Shown here: piece by piece, positions 1-8,438 of the stretch | Layout of the letters: each line of letters opens with the position of its first letter | Position numbering within the stretch: position 1 is the first letter of the stretch | Assembly: GCA_947449125.1 (NCBI GenBank) | Contig: CANFQR010000005.1 | Coordinates: 1-18,586, forward strand | Length of the DNA: 18,586 nucleotides | Source: Bacteroidota bacterium | GTDB taxonomy: Bacteria; Bacteroidota; Bacteroidia; B-17B0; Aurantibacillaceae | Reading direction: 5' to 3' | Translations under genes and position numbers: made by a program | Notes under the pieces: generated by a model | The model's database searches: none | Told to the model about the DNA's origin: nothing | The model's input: the letters and a program-made list of their open reading frames with translations, nothing else

Positions 1-806
1 AGGCCGGGTGATGAATTTACTTCCATTACAAGTGGTCCTCGGCTCGATTGCAATAAATCAACTCCGGCAATTCCTAAACCTAACTTTTTTACAGACTTAA
101 TTGCTGTCGCTCTCTCTTCTGCAGTTAACTGTATTACTTTAGCCGAACCCCCTCTGTGTAAATTGCTTCTGAACTCGCCTTCTTTTGCTTGGCGTTTCAT
201 AGCGCCCACCACCTGGCCATCCACAACAAACACTCTTATATCTGCGCCACCTGCCTCTTTAATAAATTCCTGAACAAGCATATTTGCTTTTAATTTCATA
301 AAGGCTTCCAAAACGCTCTTTGCAGCCTTTTGATTTTCCGCCAATATAACTCCTATACCTTGAGTTCCTTCAAGTAACTTTACTACACAAGGTGCACCTC
401 CAACGCTTTCAATTACATTATCGATATCTTTTTCTTTTGGCGACGAAGCAAAAGCTGTTTTGGGAATTCCAATTCCTGCTCTAGCCAGTATTTGTAAACT
501 TCTTAATTTATCACGTGAACGCACCAAAGCCTGAGATTCAACCGCTGTAAATATTTTCATCATTTCAAACTGACGCACCACAGCCGATCCATAGAAAGTT
601 GCAGATGCCCCAATTCTTGGTATTACGGCATTTATATCATTCACTTCCTTACCATTAAAATAAATATGCGGCCGGCCCTGCTCAATTACTAAAACGCATT
701 TCATGTGATCGAGTAAAACTACTTCATGACCGCGTTGCTCGGCAGCTTCTATTAAGCGTTTTGTAGAATACAAATTTCTATTTCGAGAAAGAATAGCAAT
801 TTTCAT
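1..806 (-). CDS. rimK: RimK, ribosomal protein S6--L-glutamate ligase (3' end cut by window edge)
   Basis: ATP-grasp ligase that adds glutamate residues to the C-terminus of ribosomal protein S6 in the cytoplasm. I translated it directly from the ATG at 806. It starts [18 protein letters not shown] and contains [69 protein letters not shown] and VMEVNSSPG, which match Escherichia coli RimK nearly segment by segment. The ATP-grasp lysine/glycine loop and the metal-binding E-x-N near the end are both present. 268 complete codons are visible. E. coli RimK is about 300 residues, so roughly 30 residues lie beyond position 1. The gene follows the RimB-like protease gene by 17 bases and is probably co-transcribed with it. 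The family assignment is very secure; the exact substrate in this organism is inferred. Confidence 0.95.
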   Translation of the reverse strand, partial: MKIAILSRNRNLYSTKRLIEAAEQRGHEVVLLDHMKCVLVIEQGRPHIYFNGKEVNDINAVIPRIGASATFYGSAVVRQFEMMKIFTAVESQALVRSRDKLRSLQILARAGIGIPKTAFASSPKEKDIDNVIESVGGAPCVVKLLEGTQGIGVILAENQKAAKSVLEAFMKLKANMLVQEFIKEAGGADIRVFVVDGQVVGAMKRQAKEGEFRSNLHRGGSAKVIQLTAEERATAIKSVKKLGLGIAGVDLLQSSRGPLVMEVNSSPG

Positions 807-823
807 ATTAGTTATTTAATTAA

Positions 824-1282
824 TTATTTTTTTATCTCTTCTTTAATTTTTTTGCCTCCTACGTGAACTTGATTAGGGTCAATTAAAAATTTTCCTTTAA
901 TTAGTTTCCGTCCAATCAAAACGGGGTACCTCATGTTGTCTCGATTTGAAAGGGATAAATTTGATTTAATTTTTTTTTTACCTATAACTACAATTGATCT
1001 GATAATATATCGTTCTTCCATTTCACCAAAAGAATTTTTGATTTTCTTTTTGGTAAACTCATTAAAATAAAACGTTTTAGTGTCGTTACTGCCAGGTTGC
1101 GCTATAGTAAATTTTAGAACCGATTTGTCGTTTTCTGTAATTACCGAAATATCTTCGCAATGCAAAGAAGACGTATAAGCTCCTGTATCAATTTTTGCTT
1201 CAATATTAAAAATACCTAATAATGGAAAACTAACATGTTCGCGCCTGCCAATTAGCCTTAAATTATATTTTTTAACCTGCAT
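824..1282 (-). CDS. RimB-like / COG4067 retropepsin-type protease
   Basis: A 152-residue cytoplasmic protein of the family often named 'ATP-dependent zinc protease' or RimK-associated protease (PF05618, COG4067). The visible signature is KIDTGAYTSSLHCEDI, with the D-T-G of a retropepsin-like aspartic active site at residues 32-34. Further on it has the family-typical RYPVLIGRKLIKGKFLIDP near residues 119-137. In Pseudomonas, rimB sits in the rimABK operon and works with RimK in S6 modification (established knowledge). Here the gene lies directly upstream of rimK, and its first 11 bases overlap the end of the preceding oxidoreductase gene, which suggests translational coupling. There is no signal peptide. 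The family call is strong; the proteolytic role and substrate are inferred. Confidence 0.85.
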   Translation of the reverse strand: MQVKKYNLRLIGRREHVSFPLLGIFNIEAKIDTGAYTSSLHCEDISVITENDKSVLKFTIAQPGSNDTKTFYFNEFTKKKIKNSFGEMEERYIIRSIVVIGKKKIKSNLSLSNRDNMRYPVLIGRKLIKGKFLIDPNQVHVGGKKIKEEIKK

Positions 1283-2330
1283 AATTCGAATAGAAGCGTT
1301 TTACATTTACATCGTCCATTAAGGGCTCGTTTTTTAAATAGAAATTTACGAAATTTTCGGAGAAATAAGGTGCCAACATAACTCCTTTAGTGCCTAAACC
1401 GTTAAAAACAAATAAATTTTTATATTCTGGATGAGCTCCTATGATTGGTCGTCTATCTATTGAAGAGGGCCTTACCCCTGCCAAATGGCTGATTATACTG
1501 TAATCACAGTTAATCAAACTATTTAATTTTGATTTCAATTCTTGTAAACCATGGTCTGTACATTCATCAGATAAATGATCCCAATTATAGGTTGCGCCTA
1601 ATTTAAAAACGCCGTTTTTTAAATCAATCAGAAAACCATTTTTATTTACAATTTTGTTTTTAAATTTTAAGTTAGGTGCAGAAATAATAAGTGTTTCGCC
1701 TTTTGCGGGTTTTAAAGGGATCCAATTAAAATATGGATTGTTTTTTACCAGATAGCCTTCACAAAAAATTATATTTTTTGCAATTACATTATTATACGTT
1801 ACACTAGTATCATTAAAAATTAATTTCTTGTGATCAAAAAATTCATCTAAAATATTTTGCTGAAAAAACAGTGAAGACGATTTACAAAACTCAGATAAAT
1901 CTAAATTTCCTGATTGTTTAACCACGCCATATTGATTTGAAATTTTACAATTACTTAATTCGGGCAAATCGAGATTATAAATTCTATCATCTAAAAAATC
2001 AATTAATTCAGATTCAGCTTTTTTTACCCATAATTTTTTTTCTTGATCTTCGGTAAATGGCTTTATAATTACTCGTTGGGTTAAGAATTTTGAATTAACA
2101 CGAAGTTCGCATTCTGTATAAAATTTATTTAAACAAGAAATTAAATCTTGAGCCAACCAACTTTTTGTTAGGCGCTTAAAAACTACCGGATTCCAAATTC
2201 CTGCTGCTGTATTAGAGCAGTTACTTAACTTATCGTTGCCTATTAAATTAAATGAAATATTATTTCTATGAAAATTATGAGCTAGCACATTCGCTGCTAA
2301 ACCTCTACCAACAATTATAAAATCAATCAT
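1272..2330 (-). CDS. FAD-dependent oxidoreductase, DAO family
   Basis: A 352-residue flavoprotein of the D-amino-acid-oxidase/glycine-oxidase fold (PF01266). The N-terminal dinucleotide-binding loop is IIVGRGLAANVLAHNF (G8-x-G10). Near the C-terminus, GVRPSSIDRRPIIGAHP (residues 285-301) and NGLGTKGVMLAPYF (310-323) are the usual DAO C-terminal FAD and substrate-side segments. The substrate cannot be read from sequence: an amine or amino acid is likely, and a thiamine-pathway or tRNA-modification role is possible but unsupported. The start is ATG at 2330, overlapping the stop of the upstream barrel gene in an ATGA arrangement. Its stop lies inside the RimB-like gene. These overlaps place it in one transcription unit with rimK, which is an odd partner for it. 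Confidence 0.8.
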   Translation of the reverse strand: MIDFIIVGRGLAANVLAHNFHRNNISFNLIGNDKLSNCSNTAAGIWNPVVFKRLTKSWLAQDLISCLNKFYTECELRVNSKFLTQRVIIKPFTEDQEKKLWVKKAESELIDFLDDRIYNLDLPELSNCKISNQYGVVKQSGNLDLSEFCKSSSLFFQQNILDEFFDHKKLIFNDTSVTYNNVIAKNIIFCEGYLVKNNPYFNWIPLKPAKGETLIISAPNLKFKNKIVNKNGFLIDLKNGVFKLGATYNWDHLSDECTDHGLQELKSKLNSLINCDYSIISHLAGVRPSSIDRRPIIGAHPEYKNLFVFNGLGTKGVMLAPYFSENFVNFYLKNEPLMDDVNVKRFYSNYAG

Positions 2331-2950
2331 TTTTTATTTTCTGATCTTACATGTGGATTAAAATTTTTCTTAAGGCCTCTATAAGCACCTGAAAAAAAGA
2401 CAAATAATTTTATTCCTATTACGCCTTGCTTATAGTTTATTTCAGAAAAAAGTTCTGCGCCAAAACCGATGTCATAGACTAATTTTGTTGCAAGCTGAGC
2501 AGATAAATATGCGCCAATACCTTGATAAAATTCTGGTCTGTAAAGTCCGGAGGTGTCTTGCACACCATAAACGCCGGTGAAAAGAGTTGGGCCACCAAAA
2601 AAAGCTAAATTATATTTTCCGGTTTCTTTTCTATAACCATATCCCAGCCGTAATTGTGTTTGATTATTTTCAAATAATTTGTTTCCGCTTATCGCAATTC
2701 CGGCCTGAAAATATTCACGTTTAATGTTAAAATGATAGTCTATTCCTATTCCCTGTTGTGAAACTTTTCTTAAGCTTGAATTAAAAAAAGATGGTCCAAT
2801 GTTTAAATAATGATTGTATTTTTTATAACGTTTACCATCAAACAATATTTCTTCTTTCCTATCATAATGTAGCTTCCCAGTAGCTATGTTTTTTTCTTGC
2901 GCAAACAAATAACTACTTAAAAAAACAACTATGAGACTAAATTTTTTGAT
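2327..2950 (-). CDS. Secreted beta-barrel-like protein with non-canonical start
   Basis: I recognise no named family. Downstream of position 2908 the protein is about 193 residues with alternating aromatic/hydrophobic strands, for example YLNIGPSFFNSS, FQAGIAISGNKLF, QLRLGYGYRKE, YNLAFFGGPTLFTG and VIGIKLFVFFSG. This pattern suggests a small outer-membrane beta-barrel. The first canonical start, TTG at 2908, would begin the protein at LFAQEKN, inside what is clearly a signal peptide. Reading further upstream in frame gives IKKFSLIVVFLSSYLFAQ, a textbook signal peptide with cleavage near A-Q, but no ATG, GTG or TTG occurs before an in-frame stop at 2990-2992. I placed the start at the ATC codon at 2948-2950, where an initiator Met would be expected; this is a judgement. 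The gene overlaps the DAO gene by 4 bases. The coding region is likely; the start and function are uncertain. Confidence 0.65.
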   Translation of the reverse strand: MKKFSLIVVFLSSYLFAQEKNIATGKLHYDRKEEILFDGKRYKKYNHYLNIGPSFFNSSLRKVSQQGIGIDYHFNIKREYFQAGIAISGNKLFENNQTQLRLGYGYRKETGKYNLAFFGGPTLFTGVYGVQDTSGLYRPEFYQGIGAYLSAQLATKLVYDIGFGAELFSEINYKQGVIGIKLFVFFSGAYRGLKKNFNPHVRSENKK

Positions 2951-2984
2951 AGTATAAAGATAGTTTAAAATTAAATTAAGCTTG

Positions 2985-3623
2985 CTAAATTAAAAAAGGA
3001 TTGTTGCGTTTTTCGTAGCCAATTGTGGTGCTGGGTCCGTGACCACTATATACTTTAACATCGTCGTCTAAAACAAACAATTTTTCACGTATCGATTTTA
3101 AAAGAGTTTCATAATTACCTCCTGGCAAATCTGTTCTGCCTATACTGTTTTGAAATAAAACGTCGCCACTAAGCAATAATTTATTTTCTTTATTGTAGAA
3201 TGAAACACTGCCGGGAGAATGTCCGGGAGTATATAAAGTTTCAAAAAGATAATTACCCAATAAAAATTTTTGATTAGCTTCTATAAAATTTTCGGGTTTT
3301 GGCGATTCATCGCATGGCACACCATACATAGTTGCTGTTTCTTTCATACGGTCAATAAAAAATAAATCTTCTTTATGAACTTCGGGAAGTAAACCATACG
3401 TGTCAAAAACAAATTTATTTCCAAGTACGTGATCAATATGAGCATGCGTTAAAAGCAATCTAGTAGGCTTAATTTGTTTTTCTTCGATAAATTGTTTTAA
3501 AACATTATTCTCTGATGAATTAGAATTGCCCGGATCTATAATAAATGCATTGCCTTCATCATTAAAAATTAAATAAGTGTTTTGCTGAAATGGATTAAAA
3601 CAAAAAGATTTTAAGTATAACAT
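2985..3623 (-). CDS. MBL-fold metallo-hydrolase (glyoxalase II-like)
   Basis: A 212-residue cytoplasmic metallo-beta-lactamase-fold enzyme. The metal ligands are visible: H60-x-H62-x-D64-H65 in THAHIDH, H135 in YTPGHSPGSV, D154 in LLSGDVLF and H195 in VYSGHGPSTT. The order and spacing, the short length and the segment FQNSIGRTDLPGG place it with the YcbL/glyoxalase-II-like subgroup, which hydrolyses thioesters such as S-lactoylglutathione or related small thiol conjugates. It lacks the long C-terminal substrate domain of true GloB. It lies 8 bases after the amidohydrolase stop codon, so the two are probably one operon. A 76-base gap follows before the secreted barrel gene. The fold is certain; the substrate is not determined. 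Confidence 0.88.
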   Translation of the reverse strand: MLYLKSFCFNPFQQNTYLIFNDEGNAFIIDPGNSNSSENNVLKQFIEEKQIKPTRLLLTHAHIDHVLGNKFVFDTYGLLPEVHKEDLFFIDRMKETATMYGVPCDESPKPENFIEANQKFLLGNYLFETLYTPGHSPGSVSFYNKENKLLLSGDVLFQNSIGRTDLPGGNYETLLKSIREKLFVLDDDVKVYSGHGPSTTIGYEKRNNPFLI

Positions 3624-3631
3624 AATGACTA

Positions 3632-4789
3632 TTAAATTATTTTTTTTATGAGTTTTATTTCAGAATCAATAAAACTAATCAGATTTAAACCTGTGTTTTT
3701 ATTAATTAATAATTGCCCGAATGAATCGTGTAAATTCAAAGCCAATGCCCCATTAAACGTAAGCATTTGCAACATGTTTTCTAAACTGAATGTATGTGTA
3801 TGTTTTAAAATAAGATTTGCTTCCGATAAAAGATCTAACTTATAATTACTGGCCAAACTATCTGTTCCAAGACACAAATTATTAGTATAGGATTTAAAAA
3901 TAGAGTAATCCGGTAATTTATTTTCGATAAATAAATTTGCGTTTGGACACAAACAAAAGAAACAGTTTTTAGCGGCAGCCTCATGAATATCTGCTTGCTC
4001 AGAAAAAGTATTATGAACCAATATAGCTTTCTGGTTATTAATGTATGGTAAATACGCAGATAAACTGGAACAATTAGGCGCCTTAAAAAAAGAAATATCT
4101 ACTTTTATAAATTCATATAATTTTTTAAAATCATTTTGAATACCGTAAAAAAACTTTTTTTCTTCTTCAGTTTCCTGATTGTGAATTGATAGTGGTAAAT
4201 TATTTTCTCTGTTATAGTTTGCAATTAATTGAATTAAATCTAACGAGGTACTATATGGTGCATGAGGAACAATACTCCCATTTAGTTTAAACTCTCTTAA
4301 CTGATTTGATAATAATAATGCATTGTCAAATATTTTTGATTTATTATTAGGATTCAACCCAATTACTTCTATAAATGTGTGATATTTTATTTTAGAATTT
4401 TGCTTTATTTTAAAACTATCCTCATTATTGCTAATATCACCAACAACTACAATACCATTTTGCCACATTTCTAAATCAGCATTAAAGGCGCTTTCAATAA
4501 TTTGCTCCTTTTTATATTCTTGTTGGCGTTGCTTAATAATATTTATTATAAAATTAACTAATCCAGTTTTAACAGGTATTTTATTTGCTAAATAACTTAA
4601 TTCTAAATGACAATGAGCGTTTACAAATCCTGGCGTGATTATTCCTTCAAAAAACTCTACAGTTTGATTAGAAACTTTCGACTCAGGTAAAATTTCAATT
4701 AAATTGTTTTGTTCGTTTAAAACCAAAACAGAGTTATCTGGCAAAAAAAAATTTCCGTTAAATATCTTATTTGCTTTTAAAAAACGCAC
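3632..4789 (-). CDS. Amidohydrolase-superfamily deaminase/chlorohydrolase-like enzyme
   Basis: A 385-residue metal-dependent hydrolase of the TRZ/ATZ/cytosine-deaminase branch. Metal ligands and catalytic residues are visible: H59-x-H61 in GFVNAHCHLELS, H176 in VPHAPYSTS, H203 with E206 in SIHNQETEEE, H259 in ILVHNTF and D310 in LCLGTDSLASN. The HCHLE variant and the GTDSLASN segment resemble enzymes annotated as aminodeoxyfutalosine deaminase or guanine/S-adenosylhomocysteine deaminase. I cannot choose between these from sequence alone. The start is a GTG at 4787-4789, right after a TTTACTTT stretch and without a purine-rich ribosome-binding site. It is the first gene of the leftward group and is divergent from rlmN across 54 bases. 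Confidence 0.8.
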   Translation of the reverse strand: MRFLKANKIFNGNFFLPDNSVLVLNEQNNLIEILPESKVSNQTVEFFEGIITPGFVNAHCHLELSYLANKIPVKTGLVNFIINIIKQRQQEYKKEQIIESAFNADLEMWQNGIVVVGDISNNEDSFKIKQNSKIKYHTFIEVIGLNPNNKSKIFDNALLLSNQLREFKLNGSIVPHAPYSTSLDLIQLIANYNRENNLPLSIHNQETEEEKKFFYGIQNDFKKLYEFIKVDISFFKAPNCSSLSAYLPYINNQKAILVHNTFSEQADIHEAAAKNCFFCLCPNANLFIENKLPDYSIFKSYTNNLCLGTDSLASNYKLDLLSEANLILKHTHTFSLENMLQMLTFNGALALNLHDSFGQLLINKNTGLNLISFIDSEIKLIKKII

Positions 4790-4843
4790 AAAGTAAAGTT
4801 AGTTATTTAAAAGTTTGTATGGTATCTTTACAATCCCTATTTA

Positions 4844-5902
4844 ATGGCAAAAAAAGATATACGCGCATATAATGTAGAGCAACTTACCGAATTGTTCAAA
4901 GATATTAATGAACCTGGGTTTAGAGCAAAACAAGTATACGATTGGCTTTGGGCAAAACGTGCAGTTAATTTCGATGAAATGTCAAATATTTCAAAAAAAC
5001 TAAGAGATTATTTAAATGATAATTTCGCTATTAATGCCGTTCAAATCAGCGAGCTTCAGATAAGTTCTGACAAAACTATAAAATGCGCCATGAAACTGCA
5101 CGATAATTACGTGGTTGAAAGCGTTTTAATACCTCACCAGACAAGATATACAGCCTGCATCTCGTCTCAGGTTGGATGCAGTTTAACGTGTAAATTTTGC
5201 GCTACAGGTAAACTAAAGCGTATGCGGAATTTAAACGCTGATGAAATATATGATCAGGTGGTTTTGGTAAAAAATACTGCATTAGAAAAATATGGTTCGC
5301 AATTAACCAATATTGTCTACATGGGCATGGGAGAACCTTTACTGAATTATTCGGAAGTATTGCGTTCAGTAGAAAAAATTACTAGTCCAGAGGGTTTAGG
5401 AATGGCAGCAAAACGCATTACTGTTTCAACTGCCGGAGTCGCAAAAATGATAACAAAACTGGGAGATGACAAGGTAAAATTTAATTTAGCGTTATCCCTA
5501 CATGCAGCAACTGATGAAAAAAGGAATTTTATAATGCCAATTAACGAGACAAATTCATTAGACAACTTGATAACTTCATTAAACTATTTTACCGATAAAA
5601 CTGGCTCACGGCCAACATTTGAATACATTGCCTTTAAAGATTTTAACGATTCTATTGATGACGCAAAAGACCTATTAAAAATTTGTAAAAAAGTTAAAAG
5701 TAAAATTAATATTATTGAATACAATCCAATTGATGATGGTGAGTTTAAACAAACTTCAAAAGAACGATTAAAAGCATTTACCGATTTTCTTGAAAAAAAT
5801 GGCGTTGTTTGTAACGTTCGTCATAGCAGGGGAAAAGATATAGATGCGGCCTGCGGGCAACTCGCCAACAAAAATAAATTGGCGGCAGAACTGTTAAAAT
5901 AA
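4844..5902 (+). CDS. rlmN: RlmN, dual-specificity 23S rRNA / tRNA adenine-C2 methyltransferase
   Basis: A 352-residue radical-SAM methyltransferase that methylates A2503 of 23S rRNA and A37 of certain tRNAs. The [4Fe-4S] ligands are C112, C116 and C119 in GCSLTCKFCATG. The two mechanistic cysteines are also present: C105 in TACISSQ, seven residues before C112 as in E. coli RlmN, and C337 in AACGQL near the C-terminus. Other family segments include NIVYMGMGEPLLNY, RITVSTAGVA, FNLALSLHAATDEKRNFIMP and CNVRHSRGKDIDAACGQL. The start is ATG at 4844, 21 bases upstream of the next gene's region of the operon after its own stop. It probably heads an operon with the prenyl synthase and the MORN lipoprotein. 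Confidence 0.95.
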   Translation: MAKKDIRAYNVEQLTELFKDINEPGFRAKQVYDWLWAKRAVNFDEMSNISKKLRDYLNDNFAINAVQISELQISSDKTIKCAMKLHDNYVVESVLIPHQTRYTACISSQVGCSLTCKFCATGKLKRMRNLNADEIYDQVVLVKNTALEKYGSQLTNIVYMGMGEPLLNYSEVLRSVEKITSPEGLGMAAKRITVSTAGVAKMITKLGDDKVKFNLALSLHAATDEKRNFIMPINETNSLDNLITSLNYFTDKTGSRPTFEYIAFKDFNDSIDDAKDLLKICKKVKSKINIIEYNPIDDGEFKQTSKERLKAFTDFLEKNGVVCNVRHSRGKDIDAACGQLANKNKLAAELLK

Positions 5903-5923
5903 AATTATATATTTAAGATCGAA

Positions 5924-6901
5924 GTGTCTAAAGCAATTAATGAAATAAAACAACCTGTAGCAGAACACATGTTAGCTTTTGAAGAAAAGTTTCATGCTGC
6001 CATGAAAAGCTCTGTTCCATTACTTGACAAGATTACCAATTACATTGTTAAACGAAAAGGGAAGCAAATAAGGCCTTTGTTCGTTTTTTTAAGCGCTCAA
6101 AACACTGGTGCTATTAACGAAAGCACCTATCGGGCAGCGGCATTAATTGAGTTATTGCACACTGCCACGCTTGTTCACGACGATGTTGTAGATGACAGTA
6201 ACGAGCGTAGAGGTTTTTTTAGCATAAACGCATTATTTAAAAACAAAATTGCTGTTTTAATCGGAGATTTTTTACTATCAAAAGGTTTATTGCTTTCTTT
6301 AGATAATAACGATTTCCATTTGTTAAAAATTGTAAGTAATGCCGTTCGCGAAATGAGCGAAGGAGAATTATTACAAATAGAAAAAGCCAGACGGTTAGAT
6401 ATTTCAGAAGAAATTTATTTTGAAATAATTACAAAAAAAACGGCAACGTTAATTGCTGCCTGCTGTGCTGTTGGAACCGCCTCAGTAAACAATAATGAGG
6501 CTACAATTTCGTTATTTAAAGAGTTTGGAACCCTTACCGGTATTGCATTTCAAATAAAAGATGATTTGTTTGACTTTGGTAATAACGATGATATTGGTAA
6601 ACCAACAGGTATAGATATTAAAGAAAAAAAAATGACGCTTCCGCTTATTTACGCCTTAAATAACAGCACGTGGATTGAAAAGCGAAAAATAATTAACATA
6701 ATTAAAAACCATAATGAAGAAAGCGCAGAGGTTAAAAAAGTAATTAATTTTGTTATTGAAAAAGGAGGTATTGCCTATGCAGATAAAGTAATGCATAGCT
6801 ACAAAAACAAGGCTATAGAAGTTTTGTCAAAACTACCCGAAAATGATGCTCGTTTGAGCTTAGAACGATTATTGATTTATGCTATTGAACGAAAAAATTA
6901 A
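5924..6901 (+). CDS. Trans-polyprenyl diphosphate synthase (IspB-like)
   Basis: A 325-residue all-helical class I prenyl synthase that condenses isopentenyl diphosphate units to make the isoprenoid tail of menaquinone. The first aspartate-rich motif is DDVVD at residues 86-90 in LVHDDVVDDSNERRG. The second is DDLFD at 213-217 in QIKDDLFDFG. The upstream KGKQIRPLFVFLSA carries the substrate-binding K/R residues. Chain length cannot be deduced with confidence, but the family usually makes C35-C45 products in this phylum. The start is a GTG at 5924; the encoded MSKAINEIKQPVAEHM aligns with the usual N-terminus of Bacteroidota homologues, which supports it over the Met at residue 16. It is 21 bases after rlmN. 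Confidence 0.9.
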   Translation: MSKAINEIKQPVAEHMLAFEEKFHAAMKSSVPLLDKITNYIVKRKGKQIRPLFVFLSAQNTGAINESTYRAAALIELLHTATLVHDDVVDDSNERRGFFSINALFKNKIAVLIGDFLLSKGLLLSLDNNDFHLLKIVSNAVREMSEGELLQIEKARRLDISEEIYFEIITKKTATLIAACCAVGTASVNNNEATISLFKEFGTLTGIAFQIKDDLFDFGNNDDIGKPTGIDIKEKKMTLPLIYALNNSTWIEKRKIINIIKNHNEESAEVKKVINFVIEKGGIAYADKVMHSYKNKAIEVLSKLPENDARLSLERLLIYAIERKN

Positions 6902-6923
6902 TTAGATGATAATAAATTTATAG

Positions 6924-7433
6924 ATGAAAAAATTAGTTTTTATAATTATCTCCGTTTCTGTTTTTTTTATTTTTTCTTGTAATAACAAAAATGAAAGTGA
7001 GAAAACCAATGAATCAAAAAATCCACTTGCAGATTCAATTTCAAAAGCACAACAAAAAATAATTGTCGATTCGCTAAAAAAGAAAAATCCACTCTTAATA
7101 TTACCTCCGGATAGTAATTACACTGGTGAATATATAGATAAGTATAACAACGGTATTATAAAATTTAAAGGGTACTTTAGATTTGGAAAACGCCACGGTC
7201 AGTGGCTTTCGTTTTACCCCAACGGATTAGCCTGGAGTGAATTACATTATGATAAAGGATTGAGAAATGGACTAAACGTAACCTATTTTGGAAATGGAAA
7301 AATTAGGTACTCTGGCTTTTATAAAAATGATGTAAGAGATAGCATTTGGTTATATTACGACAGTATTGGTAATGTTTCAGAAAGAGTGTTATTCAAAAAC
7401 GATAGAATGATAAAAAAACTTCAGGTGAAATAA
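6924..7433 (+). CDS. MORN-repeat lipoprotein
   Basis: A 169-residue predicted lipoprotein. The N-terminus MKKLVFIIISVSVFFIFSC is a lipoprotein signal with the lipid-attachment cysteine at residue 19, followed by a charged Asn/Glu/Lys/Ser linker. The C-terminal half holds about three repeats of the MORN_2 type (PF07661), with the pattern G-x-x-x-G-x-W-x-x-[FY]-x-x-[ND]-G: GKRHGQWLSFYPNG, GLRNGLNVTYFGNG and NDVRDSIWLYYDSIG. Such proteins are sometimes labelled YwqK antitoxin-like, but no toxin partner is present here, so I give no such role. It lies 22 bases after the prenyl synthase, as the last gene of the plus-strand group. Its stop codon directly abuts that of fabH on the other strand. Function is unknown. 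Confidence 0.8.
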   Translation: MKKLVFIIISVSVFFIFSCNNKNESEKTNESKNPLADSISKAQQKIIVDSLKKKNPLLILPPDSNYTGEYIDKYNNGIIKFKGYFRFGKRHGQWLSFYPNGLAWSELHYDKGLRNGLNVTYFGNGKIRYSGFYKNDVRDSIWLYYDSIGNVSERVLFKNDRMIKKLQVK

Positions 7434-8438
7434 TTATTTACCAACCATACTGCCATCGTAAGCCCATTTCAAGTATACTGAGCCCCAAGTAAAACCTCCG
7501 CCAAAAGCCGCAAGTATTATTGTATCACCTTTTTTAAGTTGACTTTCGTAATCCCAAAGCAAAAGTGGTATTGTTCCAGCTGTAGTATTTCCATAACGCT
7601 CAATATTCATCATTACCTTTTCTTTTGCTAAACCCATTCGTTCAGAAGTAGCATCAATGATTCGTTTATTTGCCTGATGGGCAGCTAACCAATTTACATC
7701 TTTATCTGTTAAGTTATTTCTTTGCATTATTCTGGCACTAACCTCTGCCATATTGTATACTGCATGTTTAAAAACTGCCTGCCCTTCTTGATGAACAAAA
7801 TGCATTTTATTTTCAACCGTTTCGTGACTGGCTGGTTTTAAAGATCCGCCAGCTTTCATATGTAAATAGTTGGCACCATTACCATCAGCATGTAAAACAA
7901 AATCCATAATTCCTAAGTCTTCTGAATTTGGTTCTAATAAAACAGCGCCAGCGCCATCGCCAAAAATCACACAAGTTGTTCTGTCTTTATAATCAATAAT
8001 GCGGCTCATCATATCCGCTCCAACAATAACAACTTTCTTATATCGGCCTGTCTCAATAAACTGTGCTCCGGTTGTTAAAGCAAAAATAAAGCCTGAACAT
8101 GCTGCGCTAATATCATAACTCCAAGCATTTTTAGCGCCTACTTTTGCCGAAATAATGTTTGCTGTAGAAGGAAAAACCAAATCTGGCGTTACTGTTCCAC
8201 AGATTAATAAATCTATTTCCTCGGGATGAATACCTCTTTTTTTACATAACAAATTCACGGCTTCAACACACATATCAGATGTAGCACGAGTTGGGTCATT
8301 TTCTAGGTGTCGTTGTTTTATTCCCGTTCTTGTTGTTATCCATTCATCAGTAGTCTCAATAATTTTTTCTAAATCAAAATTTGTTACTATGTTTTCTGGT
8401 AAAAACCCTGCTACTGCTGTTATTGCGGCTCTCATCAT
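7434..8438 (-). CDS. fabH: FabH, beta-ketoacyl-ACP synthase III
   Basis: A 334-residue condensing enzyme that starts fatty-acid synthesis by joining an acyl-CoA primer to malonyl-ACP. The catalytic triad is visible: Cys114 in DISAACSGFIFALTTG, His254 in LAAHQANKRIIDA and Asn284 in RYGNTTAGTIPLLLWD. Also typical are DEWITTRTGIKQRH near residue 31 and GDGAGAVLLEP near 160. Two adjacent ATGs (8438 and 8435) are possible starts, since the protein begins MMRA. The first one shares a base with the plsX stop codon, an arrangement that indicates translational coupling. It is the last gene of the rpmF-plsX-fabH cluster and converges on the MORN lipoprotein with no intervening base. Confidence 0.96.
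   Translation of the reverse strand: MMRAAITAVAGFLPENIVTNFDLEKIIETTDEWITTRTGIKQRHLENDPTRATSDMCVEAVNLLCKKRGIHPEEIDLLICGTVTPDLVFPSTANIISAKVGAKNAWSYDISAACSGFIFALTTGAQFIETGRYKKVVIVGADMMSRIIDYKDRTTCVIFGDGAGAVLLEPNSEDLGIMDFVLHADGNGANYLHMKAGGSLKPASHETVENKMHFVHQEGQAVFKHAVYNMAEVSARIMQRNNLTDKDVNWLAAHQANKRIIDATSERMGLAKEKVMMNIERYGNTTAGTIPLLLWDYESQLKKGDTIILAAFGGGFTWGSVYLKWAYDGSMVGK

Noticed and set aside
3648..3845. Plus-strand open frame of 65 codons
   Set aside because: It is antisense inside the amidohydrolase gene, has no recognisable domain and follows from the codon pattern of the real gene.
6924..7433. MORN-repeat protein as a toxin-antitoxin component
   Set aside because: The family name appears in such annotations, but no toxin gene is adjacent and a lipoprotein signal argues for the envelope.
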